Assembly: GCA_963675935.2 (NCBI GenBank) | Contig: CAXXPV010000003.1 | Span: 806,001-870,000 of the forward strand | Length of the DNA stretch: 64,000 nt | From: G963675935 sp963675935 | GTDB taxonomy: Bacteria > Planctomycetota > Planctomycetia > Pirellulales > Thermoguttaceae | Direction: 5' to 3' | Shown here: positions 34,721 to 43,460 of the stretch, in pieces | Layout: the number at the start of each line of letters is the position of its first letter | Numbering within the stretch: position 1 is the first letter of the stretch | The notes under the pieces: model-generated | Told to the model about the DNA's origin: nothing | Databases searched by the model: none | The model's input: the letters and a program-made list of their open reading frames with translations, nothing else | Made by a program: the position numbers and the translations under genes

Positions 34721-35612
34721 GGGATATTATTGATTTTTCTCGTTTTTCCGGAAAAAACATCCAACGCGAAAACAACTTGAACTTCGTGAACGAACCAAGC
34801 CGAACGCGGCCCCGCAAAACCTCGGCAGGGCGACGTTCGATCTGCCGCAACAATCGGTGATACGTGGCCGTCATCAGGCCGAAAATGCGACGGCCGTCCG
34901 GCTCCAGGAAATCCATTAGCTCCGAGCCGCCACGATAAAACCCCTCGGCCCGGTCGATCTCGAATTGCATGAGCCGCATGAACGACTCATTGGCCGCGCC
35001 GGAGTGAAGGTCGGCCGTGGAGTAGCCGAATTGCCGCAGGTCGGCCATCGGCAGATAGACCCGGCCGGCCGCCGCGTCCTCGCGCAGGTCGCGGAGGATG
35101 TTGGTCAGTTGCAGCGCGACGCCCATTTGCCGGGCAGGCTCGATCGCTTCGTGCCCACGGAATCCCCAGATATAAATGCACGCCAAGCCCACAGCCGAGG
35201 CCACGTGCTCACAATACCGCTCCAGTTGGTCAAAAGTCTCGTAATTCGCCGGCGTAAGGTCCATCTCGACGCCATCGATCACCGCGACAAGGTGCTCGTG
35301 CGGAATATGAAATCGGCGAACCGTGTCGGCCAGTGCGGGAAGAAGCGGGGAATAAGGCGGAAGACTTTCGTCCCGAAGGGCTTGCTCCAAGGCGGTGCGC
35401 CAGGCAGATAGCGAAGGATTCGGGATTGGAGATTGGGGATTGGAATCGGCCAGATCGTCGGTATGGCGCATGAAGGCGTACAGGGCCTCCATCGCGCGGC
35501 GCTTTTCGCGGGGAAGCAGCAGAAAGCCGGCGTAAAAATTGGAGCCTGCCCGACGGCTCATTCGCCGACAGAAGTCGTAACTTGCTTCAAGTTCGTCGGG
35601 AGAGAAAGGCAT
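34716..35612 (-). CDS. hpnD: Presqualene diphosphate synthase HpnD
   Basis: A 298-residue trans-isoprenyl-diphosphate synthase-fold enzyme condensing two farnesyl-PP. First acidic motif DDLADS (about residues 48-53); second NILRDLREDAAAGRVYLP (about 157-174). The ATG at 35612 is chosen by family start; the upstream extension translates the R4 half element. Residues about 54-64 (NPQSPIPNPS) come from a small phrase repeat GGATTGGAGATTGGGGATTG inserted in frame after the first acidic motif. The order hpnC-hpnD-hpnE matches hopanoid/squalene clusters. Confidence 0.9.
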   Translation of the reverse strand: MPFSPDELEASYDFCRRMSRRAGSNFYAGFLLLPREKRRAMEALYAFMRHTDDLADSNPQSPIPNPSLSAWRTALEQALRDESLPPYSPLLPALADTVRRFHIPHEHLVAVIDGVEMDLTPANYETFDQLERYCEHVASAVGLACIYIWGFRGHEAIEPARQMGVALQLTNILRDLREDAAAGRVYLPMADLRQFGYSTADLHSGAANESFMRLMQFEIDRAEGFYRGGSELMDFLEPDGRRIFGLMTATYHRLLRQIERRPAEVLRGRVRLGSFTKFKLFSRWMFFPEKREKSIISQ

Positions 35613-35635
35613 GAGAAAATAAATGGCGGCATCGT

Positions 35636-35681
35636 TGGCGATGGAAAGCACACTGCCGCGGGCCGCCCAGCCCCCGGCTAT
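35636..35681. repeat. R4 half element
   Basis: Only one arm is present (GATGGAAAGCACACTGCCGC and GGCCGCCCAGCCCCCGGCTA), between hpnC and hpnD. Confidence 0.75.
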
Positions 35682-35700
35682 TTGATACGCAATAGACGGT

Positions 35701-36621
35701 TCACGTTTTCGGTGTTTTTCCGAAATGCAATTGCCACCAACAGCGGCCGAACAATCGCAGCTTTTCCCACCGGGAAACCGTGGGACGGCTCGTCCAAACA
35801 TCGAATCGCCGCCGACGGATCGCCTCTAGCGTAGCCAAACCGCCGGCCGCGAACAATGCCACCGGCAACCGAAGGTCCGATGGCATCTTTGGGACCAACG
35901 GCTCGCCTGCCCGCAACATGCCCTCGGCCTGATCGACGTGGACGGCCAGCAGATGCCGAAAAGCGTCGTTGCACTCACGCCGGGCGAATGCCGCTTCGTC
36001 GTAGCCGAACCGCCGGCAGGCCGACTGCGGCAGGTAGACGCGCCCCCGATCCCAATCCCGGGCGACATCCTGCCAAAAATTGGCCAGTTGCAGGCCTGTG
36101 CAGATCGAATCGGACAGCCGCACCCGCTCCGCCGTGTGACACTCGCCGAGATAGAGCACGAGCCGGCCCACCGGATTGGCCGAGTAGCGGCAATACTCCA
36201 GCACTTGCTCGATCGTCTCGTAGCGAGTCATCCGCTGGTCTTGGCGAAAGGCTACCAGCAGGTCGAGAAACGGCTCGATGGGGATTTGAAACCGCCTGAT
36301 CGTTTCCGAAAGGGCGATAAAGACCGGATGCGTGGCCCGGCCTTGATAGCACTCGCGGAGCAGGCTTTCCCACCAATTTAAGAAAGCCATGCTGCGGCGG
36401 GGATCGCCGGCCTCGTCGGCCAGATCGTCGGCCCAGCGGCAATAGGCATAGACGTTCGAGACATGCTGCCGCAAGGCCCCCGGCAGCAGCCGGCTGGCGA
36501 CGGTGAAGTTTTCGTAATGCTGCCGAGCGAGCCGCCGACAGTATCGCCGACTCTTTCGCGGCGAAAGCGGCGGCGTCTGCGCGGCTTGCGGGCCGAATCG
36601 TTTTAGGTCTTCCGTGAACAT
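35701..36621 (-). CDS. hpnC: Hydroxysqualene synthase HpnC
   Basis: A 306-residue paralogue of HpnD that converts presqualene-PP to hydroxysqualene. Acidic motifs are DDLADE (about residues 65-70) and FWQDVARDWDRGRVYLP (about 183-199). SRKSRRYCRRLARQHYENF-like residues near 22-40 fit the family. First gene of the minus-strand hpnC-hpnD-hpnE cluster and divergent from ispH across a 236-bp gap that contains an R2 element. No carotenoid or squalene-hopene cyclase gene is in the window, so the end product (hopanoid or C30 carotenoid) is open. Confidence 0.92.
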   Translation of the reverse strand: MFTEDLKRFGPQAAQTPPLSPRKSRRYCRRLARQHYENFTVASRLLPGALRQHVSNVYAYCRWADDLADEAGDPRRSMAFLNWWESLLRECYQGRATHPVFIALSETIRRFQIPIEPFLDLLVAFRQDQRMTRYETIEQVLEYCRYSANPVGRLVLYLGECHTAERVRLSDSICTGLQLANFWQDVARDWDRGRVYLPQSACRRFGYDEAAFARRECNDAFRHLLAVHVDQAEGMLRAGEPLVPKMPSDLRLPVALFAAGGLATLEAIRRRRFDVWTSRPTVSRWEKLRLFGRCWWQLHFGKTPKT

Positions 36622-36662
36622 GCTCAGTCCCTAACCCCAGGACAACTGCAAAGTCCAGGAAA

Positions 36663-36751
36663 CCGTCATTCTGAGCGCAGCGAAGAATCTCCGTGGTATC
36701 GCGTAAGTTCCTGCGGGCCAACGAGATTCTTCGCTACGCTCAGAATGACGG
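36663..36751. repeat. R2 inverted-repeat element
   Basis: CCGTCATTCTGAGCGCAGCG facing CGCTACGCTCAGAATGACGG, between divergent hpnC and ispH. Confidence 0.88.
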
Positions 36752-36857
36752 TTTTTCCCATCTATCTCCAAAATGCGACTTTGCAGTTCCCCAGTCCCTA
36801 ACCCCTAGCCCCTTCTTCTTTCCCCCATTATGATGTATTTTGTCGAGTGAGGGAACC

Positions 36858-37772
36858 ATGCGCATTATTTTGGCCGGACCACGTGGATTTTGTGCGGGCG
36901 TGAACATGGCCATCGAGGCCCTGGAAAAAGCCCTCACGGCCTACGGTACGCCGCTGTACGTCTACCACGAGATTGTCCACAACAAATGGGTGGTCGATTG
37001 GTTCCGGCGGCAGGGGGTCGTTTTCGTCAACTCTCTGGCGGACGTGCCCGAGGGAGAGCATCTGCTCTATTCGGCGCATGGCGTGCCGCCCGAGATTCGC
37101 CGGCAAGCGGCCACGCGGCAGTTGAAAACCATCGACGTGACCTGCCCGCTGGTCACCAAAGTCCACACCGAGGCCGTCCGGCTCGCCGAGCAGGGCTATA
37201 CGATCCTGTTGATCGGCCACGCCGGCCACGACGAGGTGGTCGGAACGATGGGCGAGGCGCCCGAGTCGATTCGCTTGATCCGAAAGACGACGGACATCGA
37301 GAAAATCGAGGTATCTGATCCCGCGCGCGTGGCCTATCTGACGCAAACCACGCTGTCGGTCGACGATGCGGCGGAGATTGTCGAACGGCTGCGGCGGCAG
37401 TTCCCGGCGATTGTCGGTCCCGCGCGAGACGATATTTGTTACGCCACGCAAAACCGGCAAGAGGTGGTTCGCATTCTTGCCGGCGAGGCCGACCTAGTGT
37501 TGGTCGTCGGCAGTCAAAACAGCTCGAACAGCCAGCGGCTGGCCGAGTTGGCCCAGTCGCGCGGCGTCGTGGCCCATTTGATCGACGGGCCGGCCGACAT
37601 CGACATGGGTTGGTTCGACGGCGTGGAGACGGTGGTGGTCACGGCGGGGGCGAGCGCCCCGGAGGCCCTGGTTCAGCGTTGCGTGTCGTTGTTGCGGGAG
37701 CGATTCGGCGCGTCGGTCGAAACCCGCGCGGTATGCGAAGAACGACTGCGTTTTGCCTTGCCAAAACTGTAA
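36858..37772 (+). CDS. ispH: 4-Hydroxy-3-methylbut-2-enyl diphosphate reductase
   Basis: A 304-residue [4Fe-4S] enzyme, the last step of the MEP pathway, giving IPP and DMAPP. The cluster cysteines are in GPRGFCAGV (about C12), DVTCPLVTK and DICYATQNRQ. The catalytic set YHEIVHN, SAHGVPPE and SSNSQRLAE is present. The ATG at 36858 follows GAGGGA; a TTG at 36840 is rejected. Divergent from hpnCDE, it supplies the isoprenoid precursors those enzymes use. Confidence 0.96.
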   Translation: MRIILAGPRGFCAGVNMAIEALEKALTAYGTPLYVYHEIVHNKWVVDWFRRQGVVFVNSLADVPEGEHLLYSAHGVPPEIRRQAATRQLKTIDVTCPLVTKVHTEAVRLAEQGYTILLIGHAGHDEVVGTMGEAPESIRLIRKTTDIEKIEVSDPARVAYLTQTTLSVDDAAEIVERLRRQFPAIVGPARDDICYATQNRQEVVRILAGEADLVLVVGSQNSSNSQRLAELAQSRGVVAHLIDGPADIDMGWFDGVETVVVTAGASAPEALVQRCVSLLRERFGASVETRAVCEERLRFALPKL

Positions 37773-37775
37773 TTG

Positions 37776-37853
37776 TTTAGCCGGCGAGCTTGCTCGCCGA
37801 GTTTTTTGGCCAAAATCGCCGAACACGCGCGGCGAACAAGTTCGTCGGCTAAA
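37776..37853. repeat. R1 inverted-repeat element
   Basis: TTTAGCCGGCGAGCTTGCTC facing GGCGAACAAGTTCGTCGGCT, shortly after the ispH stop. Confidence 0.88.
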
Positions 37854-37914
37854 CGAGACAATGCGACATTATCAAGCTGACCGTCAATAAACGGCGATTT
37901 TTCGGAGGCGGTTT

Positions 37915-38967
37915 GTGAAAATCCACGACCTGGAGTTTTTTCTGGTCGCCATGGCGCCGACCGAATCGGCCGCGCCGGCGCGATCCCTGCTGGTGCGCAT
38001 TGCGACCGCGTCGGGCCTGGAGGGCTGGGGCGAATCGTCGCTCGGCTGGCGTCCAGGCGAACTTGCCGCGCGGCGCGAGGCCCTGCTGGCCGTGCTGGCC
38101 GGCCGGAGCGTCTACGACATCGAGGAATTGCACACGTTGGACGTGCTGCGGCCCGCCGCGCTGCGATCGGCGGTCGAAATGGCGGTGTGGGATTTGTTGG
38201 GCCGCGCCTTGCGGCAGCCGTTGTGCAATCTGCTGGGCGGATATTATCGCCGGCGCGTGCCCGTCTCGATTCGATTGACCGGATGCCACGCGAAAACCAT
38301 CGGCCACGTCTCGCGGGAATTGGCCGAACAGGGGTTTCACACGCAAACGCTCGCCACCACCGGCCATCCGGACGAAGACATCCAAAACGCGGCGGCCATC
38401 CGCGAACTGCTCGACGATCGGATCGAACTGCGGTTCGACGGTCAAGGCCGTTTCGACCTCGACGCAGCCCGCGATCTTTGCGCCAATCCGGCGTTCGAGG
38501 GCCTTCAATTTTTCGTCGATCCCGTGGGCGGGCTGGCAATCCATGCGACGGCCTCGTTGGGCCGGCAGACGAGTGTCCCCTTGGCCCTGTGGCAGCCGAT
38601 CGGCGGCCCGGCCGACGTGCTTACGGCCGTTCGGTGCGGTGCGGCGTCGTTCGTCATGGTCGATCTCGAACAGGTCGGCGGCATCGTGCCCGCCAGGGCG
38701 TGTGCCGCGGTGGCCGCGGCCGGCGGCATCACGCCCGTCCTCGGCTGCCGGGCATCGCTGGGCATCGCCACGGCCGCCATGCTTCATCTGGCGGCGGCCA
38801 TTCCCGCGTTCTCGACCGCCAACGAAATCGTCTCCCGGCAAATTCGCGATTCCGTGCTGACCGATCCGTTGGAAGTCGCCGACGGCATGATGCTCGTGCC
38901 GCAGTCGCACGGGCTGGGCGTCGAGGTGGATCGGGCGAAGCTCGAACGGCGGCAGCCCGCGGTTTAA
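37915..38967 (+). CDS. Enolase-superfamily (mandelate racemase-like) protein, probably non-catalytic
   Basis: A 350-residue protein with the muconate-lactonizing/mandelate racemase fold: N-terminal capping domain, then a barrel with AVEMAVWDLLGRALRQPLCN (about residues 88-107) and a C-terminal SHGLGVEVDRAKL. The usual active-site residues are missing: the KxK position reads GFHTQTLATTG, the metal ligand D remains in RFDGQG, the EP motif reads FVDPVGG, the DE motif reads LALWQP, and the second barrel lysine reads VMVDLEQVGG. A GTG start at 37915 follows GGAGG. The fold is likely; conventional racemase or lyase chemistry is not. The next gene is unrelated. Confidence 0.8.
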   Translation: MKIHDLEFFLVAMAPTESAAPARSLLVRIATASGLEGWGESSLGWRPGELAARREALLAVLAGRSVYDIEELHTLDVLRPAALRSAVEMAVWDLLGRALRQPLCNLLGGYYRRRVPVSIRLTGCHAKTIGHVSRELAEQGFHTQTLATTGHPDEDIQNAAAIRELLDDRIELRFDGQGRFDLDAARDLCANPAFEGLQFFVDPVGGLAIHATASLGRQTSVPLALWQPIGGPADVLTAVRCGAASFVMVDLEQVGGIVPARACAAVAAAGGITPVLGCRASLGIATAAMLHLAAAIPAFSTANEIVSRQIRDSVLTDPLEVADGMMLVPQSHGLGVEVDRAKLERRQPAV

Positions 38968-38999
38968 GCGATCGCGTCAAAATAAATTGACTATTTATT

Positions 39000-39075
39000 T
39001 AGGAACACTAATCTCCACTAATTGCCACTAATGGAAAGAGATTAGTGTAGATTAGCGAAGATTAGCGTTCCTGTA
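39000..39075. repeat. Inverted repeat of the ACACTAATCT family
   Basis: AGGAACACTAATCTCCACTA opposite GATTAGCGAAGATTAGCGTT. A R7 hairpin follows at 39108-39135 (GGGGTGGCAGTACAACTGCC), before the flavodiiron gene. Confidence 0.65.
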
Positions 39076-39177
39076 TTGTTTTGAGATGTTATAAAAATGC
39101 ATAAGATGGGGTGGCAGTACAACTGCCACCCCAACATTGGACATTTTCAACAGGCTGTTAGGCGTTGCATCCTTACC

Positions 39178-40371
39178 ATGAACACCACATTATTTGACAA
39201 CATCAATTGGGTCGGCGCGGTCGATTGGAACATCCGCGACTTCCACAGCTACGAAACCCCGCGAGGGGCGACTTACAACGCCTACCTCGTCCGCGACGAA
39301 AAAATCGCCCTGATCGACACGGTGAAGGCCCCGTTCGCCGGCAGGCTGCTGGCGAACGTCGCCGCCTTCTGCGATTTGGCGTCGGTCGATTACGTCGTCT
39401 GCAACCACGCCGAGATGGACCATTCGGGCGCGCTGCCGGCGGTGTTGGCCGCGCTGCCGAACGCCACGTTGGTGTGCGACAAAAAATGCGCCGCGACCCT
39501 GGCCGAACATTTCGATACGTCGGGCTGGAAAATCCGCGTCGTCACCACCGGCGAGGAAATTTCGCTGGGCCGGCGAACGCTCCGCTTCATCGAAACCCCG
39601 ATGGTCCACTGGCCCGAGTCGATGGCCACGTACGTGCCGGAGGAAAAGCTGCTATTTTCAATGGACGCCTTCGGCCAGCACTTCGCCACGAGCCTTCGGT
39701 TCGACGACGAGGTCGATCTCGACATCGTCATGCAAGAGGCCAAGACGTATTACGCGAACATCGTCATGCCCTACGGGAAGTCGGTGTTGCAGACGCTCGA
39801 CAAGCTCAAAACCCTGGAAATCGGCACAATCGCGCCGAGCCACGGGCTGATATGGAGAAAATTTCTCCCGCAAATTTTGGCGAAATATCGCGATTGGGCC
39901 TCCAACCGGCCCAGTCCCAAGGTTCTAGTCATTTACGACACGATGTGGGAAAGCACCGCGGCGATGGCCCGAGCGATTCTCGACGGGGCCTCGCAGCCGG
40001 GCGTCAGCGCATCGCTGATTTCCATCCGCCGGTCGAATTTGACGCACATCGCCACCGAGGTGCTCGACGCCGCGGCCGTGGCGTTCGGCTCGGCCACGCT
40101 CAACCGGCTGATGATGCCGATGGCCGCCGCCGCGCTGTGCTATTTGGAAGGGCTGCGGCCGATGAACAAGGCCGCCGTGGCCTTTGGCTCTTACGGCTGG
40201 GGTGGCGGCGGCGCCGAGGCCATCGATCAGACGCTTCGCCGGATGCAATGGGAGATTGTCCGTGAGCCGCTCAGGGCACGCTACCGGCCCACGCCCAAGG
40301 TGCTGGCCGAATGCCGGCAGGCGGGCGAGACGCTGGCCGAGAGGGCGAGAACGAATGGCGGGGGGGGATGA
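39178..40371 (+). CDS. Flavodiiron protein (FprA-type)
   Basis: A 397-residue protein with an N-terminal metallo-beta-lactamase-like diiron domain and a C-terminal flavodoxin domain. The diiron ligands are visible: H77-x-E79-x-D81-H82 in CNHAEMDHSG, then MVHWPESM, SMDAFGQH and APSHGLIW. The FMN-binding segment begins VLVIYDTMWESTAAMA. These enzymes reduce O2 and/or NO to protect anaerobic metabolism. No rubredoxin fusion is present; the electron donor must be elsewhere. The ATG at 39178 has no SD. Confidence 0.93.
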   Translation: MNTTLFDNINWVGAVDWNIRDFHSYETPRGATYNAYLVRDEKIALIDTVKAPFAGRLLANVAAFCDLASVDYVVCNHAEMDHSGALPAVLAALPNATLVCDKKCAATLAEHFDTSGWKIRVVTTGEEISLGRRTLRFIETPMVHWPESMATYVPEEKLLFSMDAFGQHFATSLRFDDEVDLDIVMQEAKTYYANIVMPYGKSVLQTLDKLKTLEIGTIAPSHGLIWRKFLPQILAKYRDWASNRPSPKVLVIYDTMWESTAAMARAILDGASQPGVSASLISIRRSNLTHIATEVLDAAAVAFGSATLNRLMMPMAAAALCYLEGLRPMNKAAVAFGSYGWGGGGAEAIDQTLRRMQWEIVREPLRARYRPTPKVLAECRQAGETLAERARTNGGGG

Positions 40372-40389
40372 ACTTGTTTTCCGTCAAAG

Positions 40390-40467
40390 TTTAGCCGGCG
40401 AACTTGTTCGCCGCGTTTGCTCCGTGTTTCCGCGAAAAATCACGGCGAACAAGTTCGCCGGCCAAAC
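40390..40467. repeat. R1 inverted-repeat element
   Basis: TTTAGCCGGCGAACTTGTTC facing GAACAAGTTCGCCGGCCAAA, in the gap between the flavodiiron and response-regulator genes. Confidence 0.88.
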
Positions 40468-40633
40468 ACGTTTCCCCCTCGATCTGGCCAAAAAACGAAC
40501 ATTTATCCCGCTGGGTCGGGGGGGTGAATTCGTTTCCCAGGGGGATTACATCCTGCCCAATAGTGGTTTAAGATTGTGGTATGGACGTTCCATTGGATGG
40601 GTATTCAACTCTACATATTTCGGGAGATTAGCA

Positions 40634-41266
40634 ATGAGCATTCGATTACTGATTTGCGATGACCATGAGGTCATTCGGACCGGCCTGGCCAGTCTGTTGG
40701 CCGGAACCGACATCGAGATCATCGGCATGGCCGCTAGCGCCAAGGAAGTTCTAACGATGGCGCAGGAACTCAAGCCGGAGGTTATTCTGTTGGACATCCG
40801 CATGCCCGACGGAGACGGCCTGCACGCGCTCGAGAAACTGCGGGCGAAGGTGCCCGATAGCAAGGTCGTGATGCTCTCGACCTACGACAACCCGACGTAT
40901 GTCGCCAGGGCCGTGGCCTTGGGCGCTGCCGACTATGTCCTGAAGGGTTCGCCCCGCGAGGACATTTTGGGCACGATTCTGGCTGCCGCGGCGGGCGAAT
41001 CGCCCAGCCGGCACGGCGAGCTGAAGAAGATCGCCGCCACGATGAAGGTCCGGCAGGTGATGGACGACGACGACGTTCCTCTAACCCAGCGCGAGACCCA
41101 GGTGTTGCGTCACGTCGCCTTGGGCTTGAGCAACAAGGAGATCGGCAAGTCGCTGGAAATCAGCGTCGAGACGGTCAAGGAACACGTGCAGAACATTTTG
41201 CGGAAGATCACCGTCAGCGACCGCACGCAAGCCGCGGTTTGGGCCGTTCGCAAGGGCTTGGTCTGA
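40634..41266 (+). CDS. NarL/FixJ-family response regulator
   Basis: A 210-residue two-component regulator. The receiver domain has acidic D9-D10, the phospho-acceptor D54 in ILLDIRMPDGDG, and the switch Lys in DYVLKGSPRED. The LuxR-type HTH is at about residues 148-205 (LTQRETQVLRHVALGLSNKE, then VETVKEHVQNILRKI). No histidine kinase is adjacent, so it is an orphan regulator here. The ATG at 40634 follows GGGAG. It may act on the neighbouring flavodiiron gene, but that is only positional. Confidence 0.92.
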   Translation: MSIRLLICDDHEVIRTGLASLLAGTDIEIIGMAASAKEVLTMAQELKPEVILLDIRMPDGDGLHALEKLRAKVPDSKVVMLSTYDNPTYVARAVALGAADYVLKGSPREDILGTILAAAAGESPSRHGELKKIAATMKVRQVMDDDDVPLTQRETQVLRHVALGLSNKEIGKSLEISVETVKEHVQNILRKITVSDRTQAAVWAVRKGLV

Positions 41267-41306
41267 CAGCCTGTTGAAAAAGTCCAGTGTTGGGGTGGTA
41301 GTTGTA

Positions 41307-41360
41307 GAGATCGTCCGCCTTTCCGCATGAAACGTGGGCGATGGTTTTATCCCGAAGGGA
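41307..41360 (+). repeat. R10 element, copy 2
   Basis: GAGATCGTCCGCCTTTCCGC, then CGTGGGCGATGGTTTTATCC; matches 14952-15006. Confidence 0.6.
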
Positions 41361-41373
41361 TTTTGTAGGACAG

Positions 41374-41544
41374 CCCAGGGTTGCCGCTCCGAGCGGCTAC
41401 CCTGGGTTTCGAGCGGGAACACCCAACAAAACCCCAACGGGGTTTCGTAGAGCGCCGGCATCCAAATCTACGCAACCCTTTCAGGGTTAAAGAGATAGAG
41501 TTTGACCGTTTTCCCAGGGTAGCCGCTCCGAGCGGCAACCCTGG
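41374..41544. repeat. Composite inverted repeat (CCCAGGGTTGCCGCTCCGAG)
   Basis: CCCAGGGTTGCCGCTCCGAG (41374) and the inverted CCCAGGGTAGCCGCTCCGAG (41513-41544) bracket AAACCCCAACGGGGTTT and AACCCTTTCAGGGTT hairpins. They fill the 323-bp gap before the recombinase gene. Confidence 0.75.
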
Positions 41545-41589
41545 GCTATCTTATGCAATCCCTTCGGGATAAAACACGGATTCAAATCC

Positions 41590-42516
41590 CTAGCCCCCAG
41601 CCCCCAGCCCCGCTTTCTTCGCCCGGGGGTGCGCTCGCTCATACACCTCGCGGAGCGTTGCGGTGCTGACGTGGGTGTAAATTTGCGTGGTCACGAGGCT
41701 TTTGTGGCCCAGCAGTTCTTGCACGCTGCGGATGTCGGCGCCGCGGTCGAGCAGATGCGTGGCGAAACTGTGCCGGAGCGAGTGCGGCGTGGTGCGGCGG
41801 TCCAATCCGCTCGTTTTCAAGTGTTTTTCCAACATCCGGCCGACGCTCCGCGTTGTCAGCCGCCGGCCATACTTGTTGACGAACACCGGCGCGGCGGGGC
41901 CTGGCTTCAAGTGGGGATGCAGCCTTCGCACTTTCAGCCAACGATTCAGCGCACGAATGGCAAAGGAACCGACCGGGGCCAAACGCTCCTTGCGGCCTTT
42001 GCCCCGGATGCGGAGGATGGCCGCCTGGAAATCGAGGTCGCCGTCGTCGAGGCCGACCACTTCGCTCACTCGCAGCCCAGACGAGTACATCGTCTCCAAA
42101 ATCGCCCGATCGCGCAGGCCCATCGGCTCGTCGGCCGGCGGGGCATCGAACAATCGGCCCAGGTCTTCGGCCGAGAGGAAATGGGGCAGCGTGCGGCTTT
42201 TTCGCGGATTCCGCAGCGGCTTGGCCGGGTTCGTTTCGGCCCAGCCTTCACGCTGGCCGAATCGAAAGAAGCTCCGCAGCGTGGCGAGGTGCCGGGCGAT
42301 GCTCGTTTTGGCGTAGCCCGACTCGCTGAGCGCCGACACGTAGCCGCGCAGATCGAACACCGTGATGTCGCCGGGCGAGGGCAGTCGTCCGCCGTGGGCG
42401 TCGGTCAGATAATCGACCAGCGCGCAGAGGTCTTCGCGATAGCTTTTGACGGTATAGGCGGAGGCGTTGCGTTCGACAGCGAAATACTTGAGAAACCTGG
42501 CGATCGCGGTATGCAT
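41590..42516 (-). CDS. xerD: Xer-type tyrosine recombinase
   Basis: A 308-residue recombinase with a SAM-like N-terminal domain (RNASAYTVKSYREDLCALVD) and a C-terminal catalytic domain. Catalytic residues are seen in SSGLRVSEVVGLD (R), GKGRKER (K), HSLRHSFATHLL (H-x-x-R), LLGHKSLVTTQIYTH (H and Tyr nucleophile). It has the length and motifs of XerC/XerD, which resolve chromosome dimers at dif. The XerC versus XerD choice cannot be made from one sequence. The ATG at 42516 is used; the upstream 22 residues are the R2 repeat in translation. Confidence 0.87.
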   Translation of the reverse strand: MHTAIARFLKYFAVERNASAYTVKSYREDLCALVDYLTDAHGGRLPSPGDITVFDLRGYVSALSESGYAKTSIARHLATLRSFFRFGQREGWAETNPAKPLRNPRKSRTLPHFLSAEDLGRLFDAPPADEPMGLRDRAILETMYSSGLRVSEVVGLDDGDLDFQAAILRIRGKGRKERLAPVGSFAIRALNRWLKVRRLHPHLKPGPAAPVFVNKYGRRLTTRSVGRMLEKHLKTSGLDRRTTPHSLRHSFATHLLDRGADIRSVQELLGHKSLVTTQIYTHVSTATLREVYERAHPRAKKAGLGAGG

Positions 42517-42532
42517 TTCAGCAATGTTACTA

Positions 42533-42608
42533 GTCATTCTGAGCGCAGCGAAGAATCTCGCTTGGAATGACGGCACGGACAAGATTCTTCGCTACGCTCA
42601 GAATGACG
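42533..42608. repeat. R2 inverted-repeat element
   Basis: GTCATTCTGAGCGCAGCGAA facing TTCGCTACGCTCAGAATGAC, between the recombinase and the small protein gene. Confidence 0.88.
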
Positions 42609-42636
42609 ATGTTTTCCCGCCCGGTAAACGGTTATC

Positions 42637-42891
42637 TCAGCAATACTCATCCATATCGCTCGTGTCGCTCGGCATTGGCACATGAAAACGCGAGGCCGAC
42701 ACGAACTTGTGGCTGTCCTGGCGAATCTTCTGGCTCAACACCGCGGCGTCGTACCACGTGAAGCTCAGATCGGGATTCGAGGCGAATCGACCCAGCGTCC
42801 GAAGCGTTTCCGCGCGATTGGCGTCGTCGTAGAGAAACACATAGCGCTCCGTTCCCTTCACAAGCGCCAACACGTTGATGTCTTGATTCAC
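42637..42891 (-). CDS. Small conserved-looking protein
   Basis: An 84-residue protein beginning at the GTG at 42891 with a GGAG SD in its leader. The sequence (DINVLALVKGTERYVFLYDD, then LGRFASNPDLSFTWYDAAVL) has an orderly alpha/beta look, and I recall similar short planctomycete proteins of unknown function. A longer frame up to 43068 exists, but its N-terminal part is Asn/Arg-rich and unlike a protein. No domain is recognised and no partner gene is adjacent. Confidence 0.65.
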   Translation of the reverse strand: MNQDINVLALVKGTERYVFLYDDANRAETLRTLGRFASNPDLSFTWYDAAVLSQKIRQDSHKFVSASRFHVPMPSDTSDMDEYC

Positions 42892-43460
42892 GGCGTGTAT
42901 CTCCTGACGCAAACTACGATGAATGCTGATCCTGGTTGTATTTATCGGATAGCCGGTCGCCGCCTCACTACTGGTCGGTCTGGATTGCCGGTTCTTGCGG
43001 TTTGGGTTCTGATTGCGGGCGAACCTGTGTTGCCACCCCCCGCAAGAACCGAATTCCGACAAAGGCACCCGCTCGGCGACTTGGCGATGGCACAGTTATC
43101 GGCAAAGTTGGTGTGGATTCTCCAATTTACAGGTTGGTTTGGTTCGGCAAGCGATGAAATGCGTTGTGGAAGAATGAAGGACGGAAAAGGGGAAAGATGG
43201 GAAGAACAACACTAAGAATTTTGGGATATATAGCTTTCCCATTGCCCCGTTTAGCCCCGGCACTTGTGCCGGGCGTATGGCTTCAAGATCGGGAAGTCTT
43301 TTCGAGCCGTGTTCTATCCCAAAACTTTAGGGAAAACAGGTCTTTTTTATCCATTTTCTCCCTTGGCAACCGTTCTGGCAAAATGGCGTGTTTGGGGATA
43401 TGATAAATGATGGCTGGGTAATACAATTCCGATATAGTGTCGCTTTGTGAGGGTCAGGTT
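42892..43460. other. Intergenic region without a supported gene
   Basis: 569 bp. Frames on both strands are short and low-complexity. A single hairpin GCCCCGGCACTTGTGCCGGG lies at about 43252-43271. The promoter of the Phd/VapC/ispG group must lie near the right end; TATAGT at 43433-43438 is a -10 candidate. Confidence 0.45.

Noticed and set aside
42682..43215. A 177-residue plus-strand frame
   Set aside because: Antisense to the small protein for its first part and then crossing a gap. No SD or domain; Arg-rich composition.
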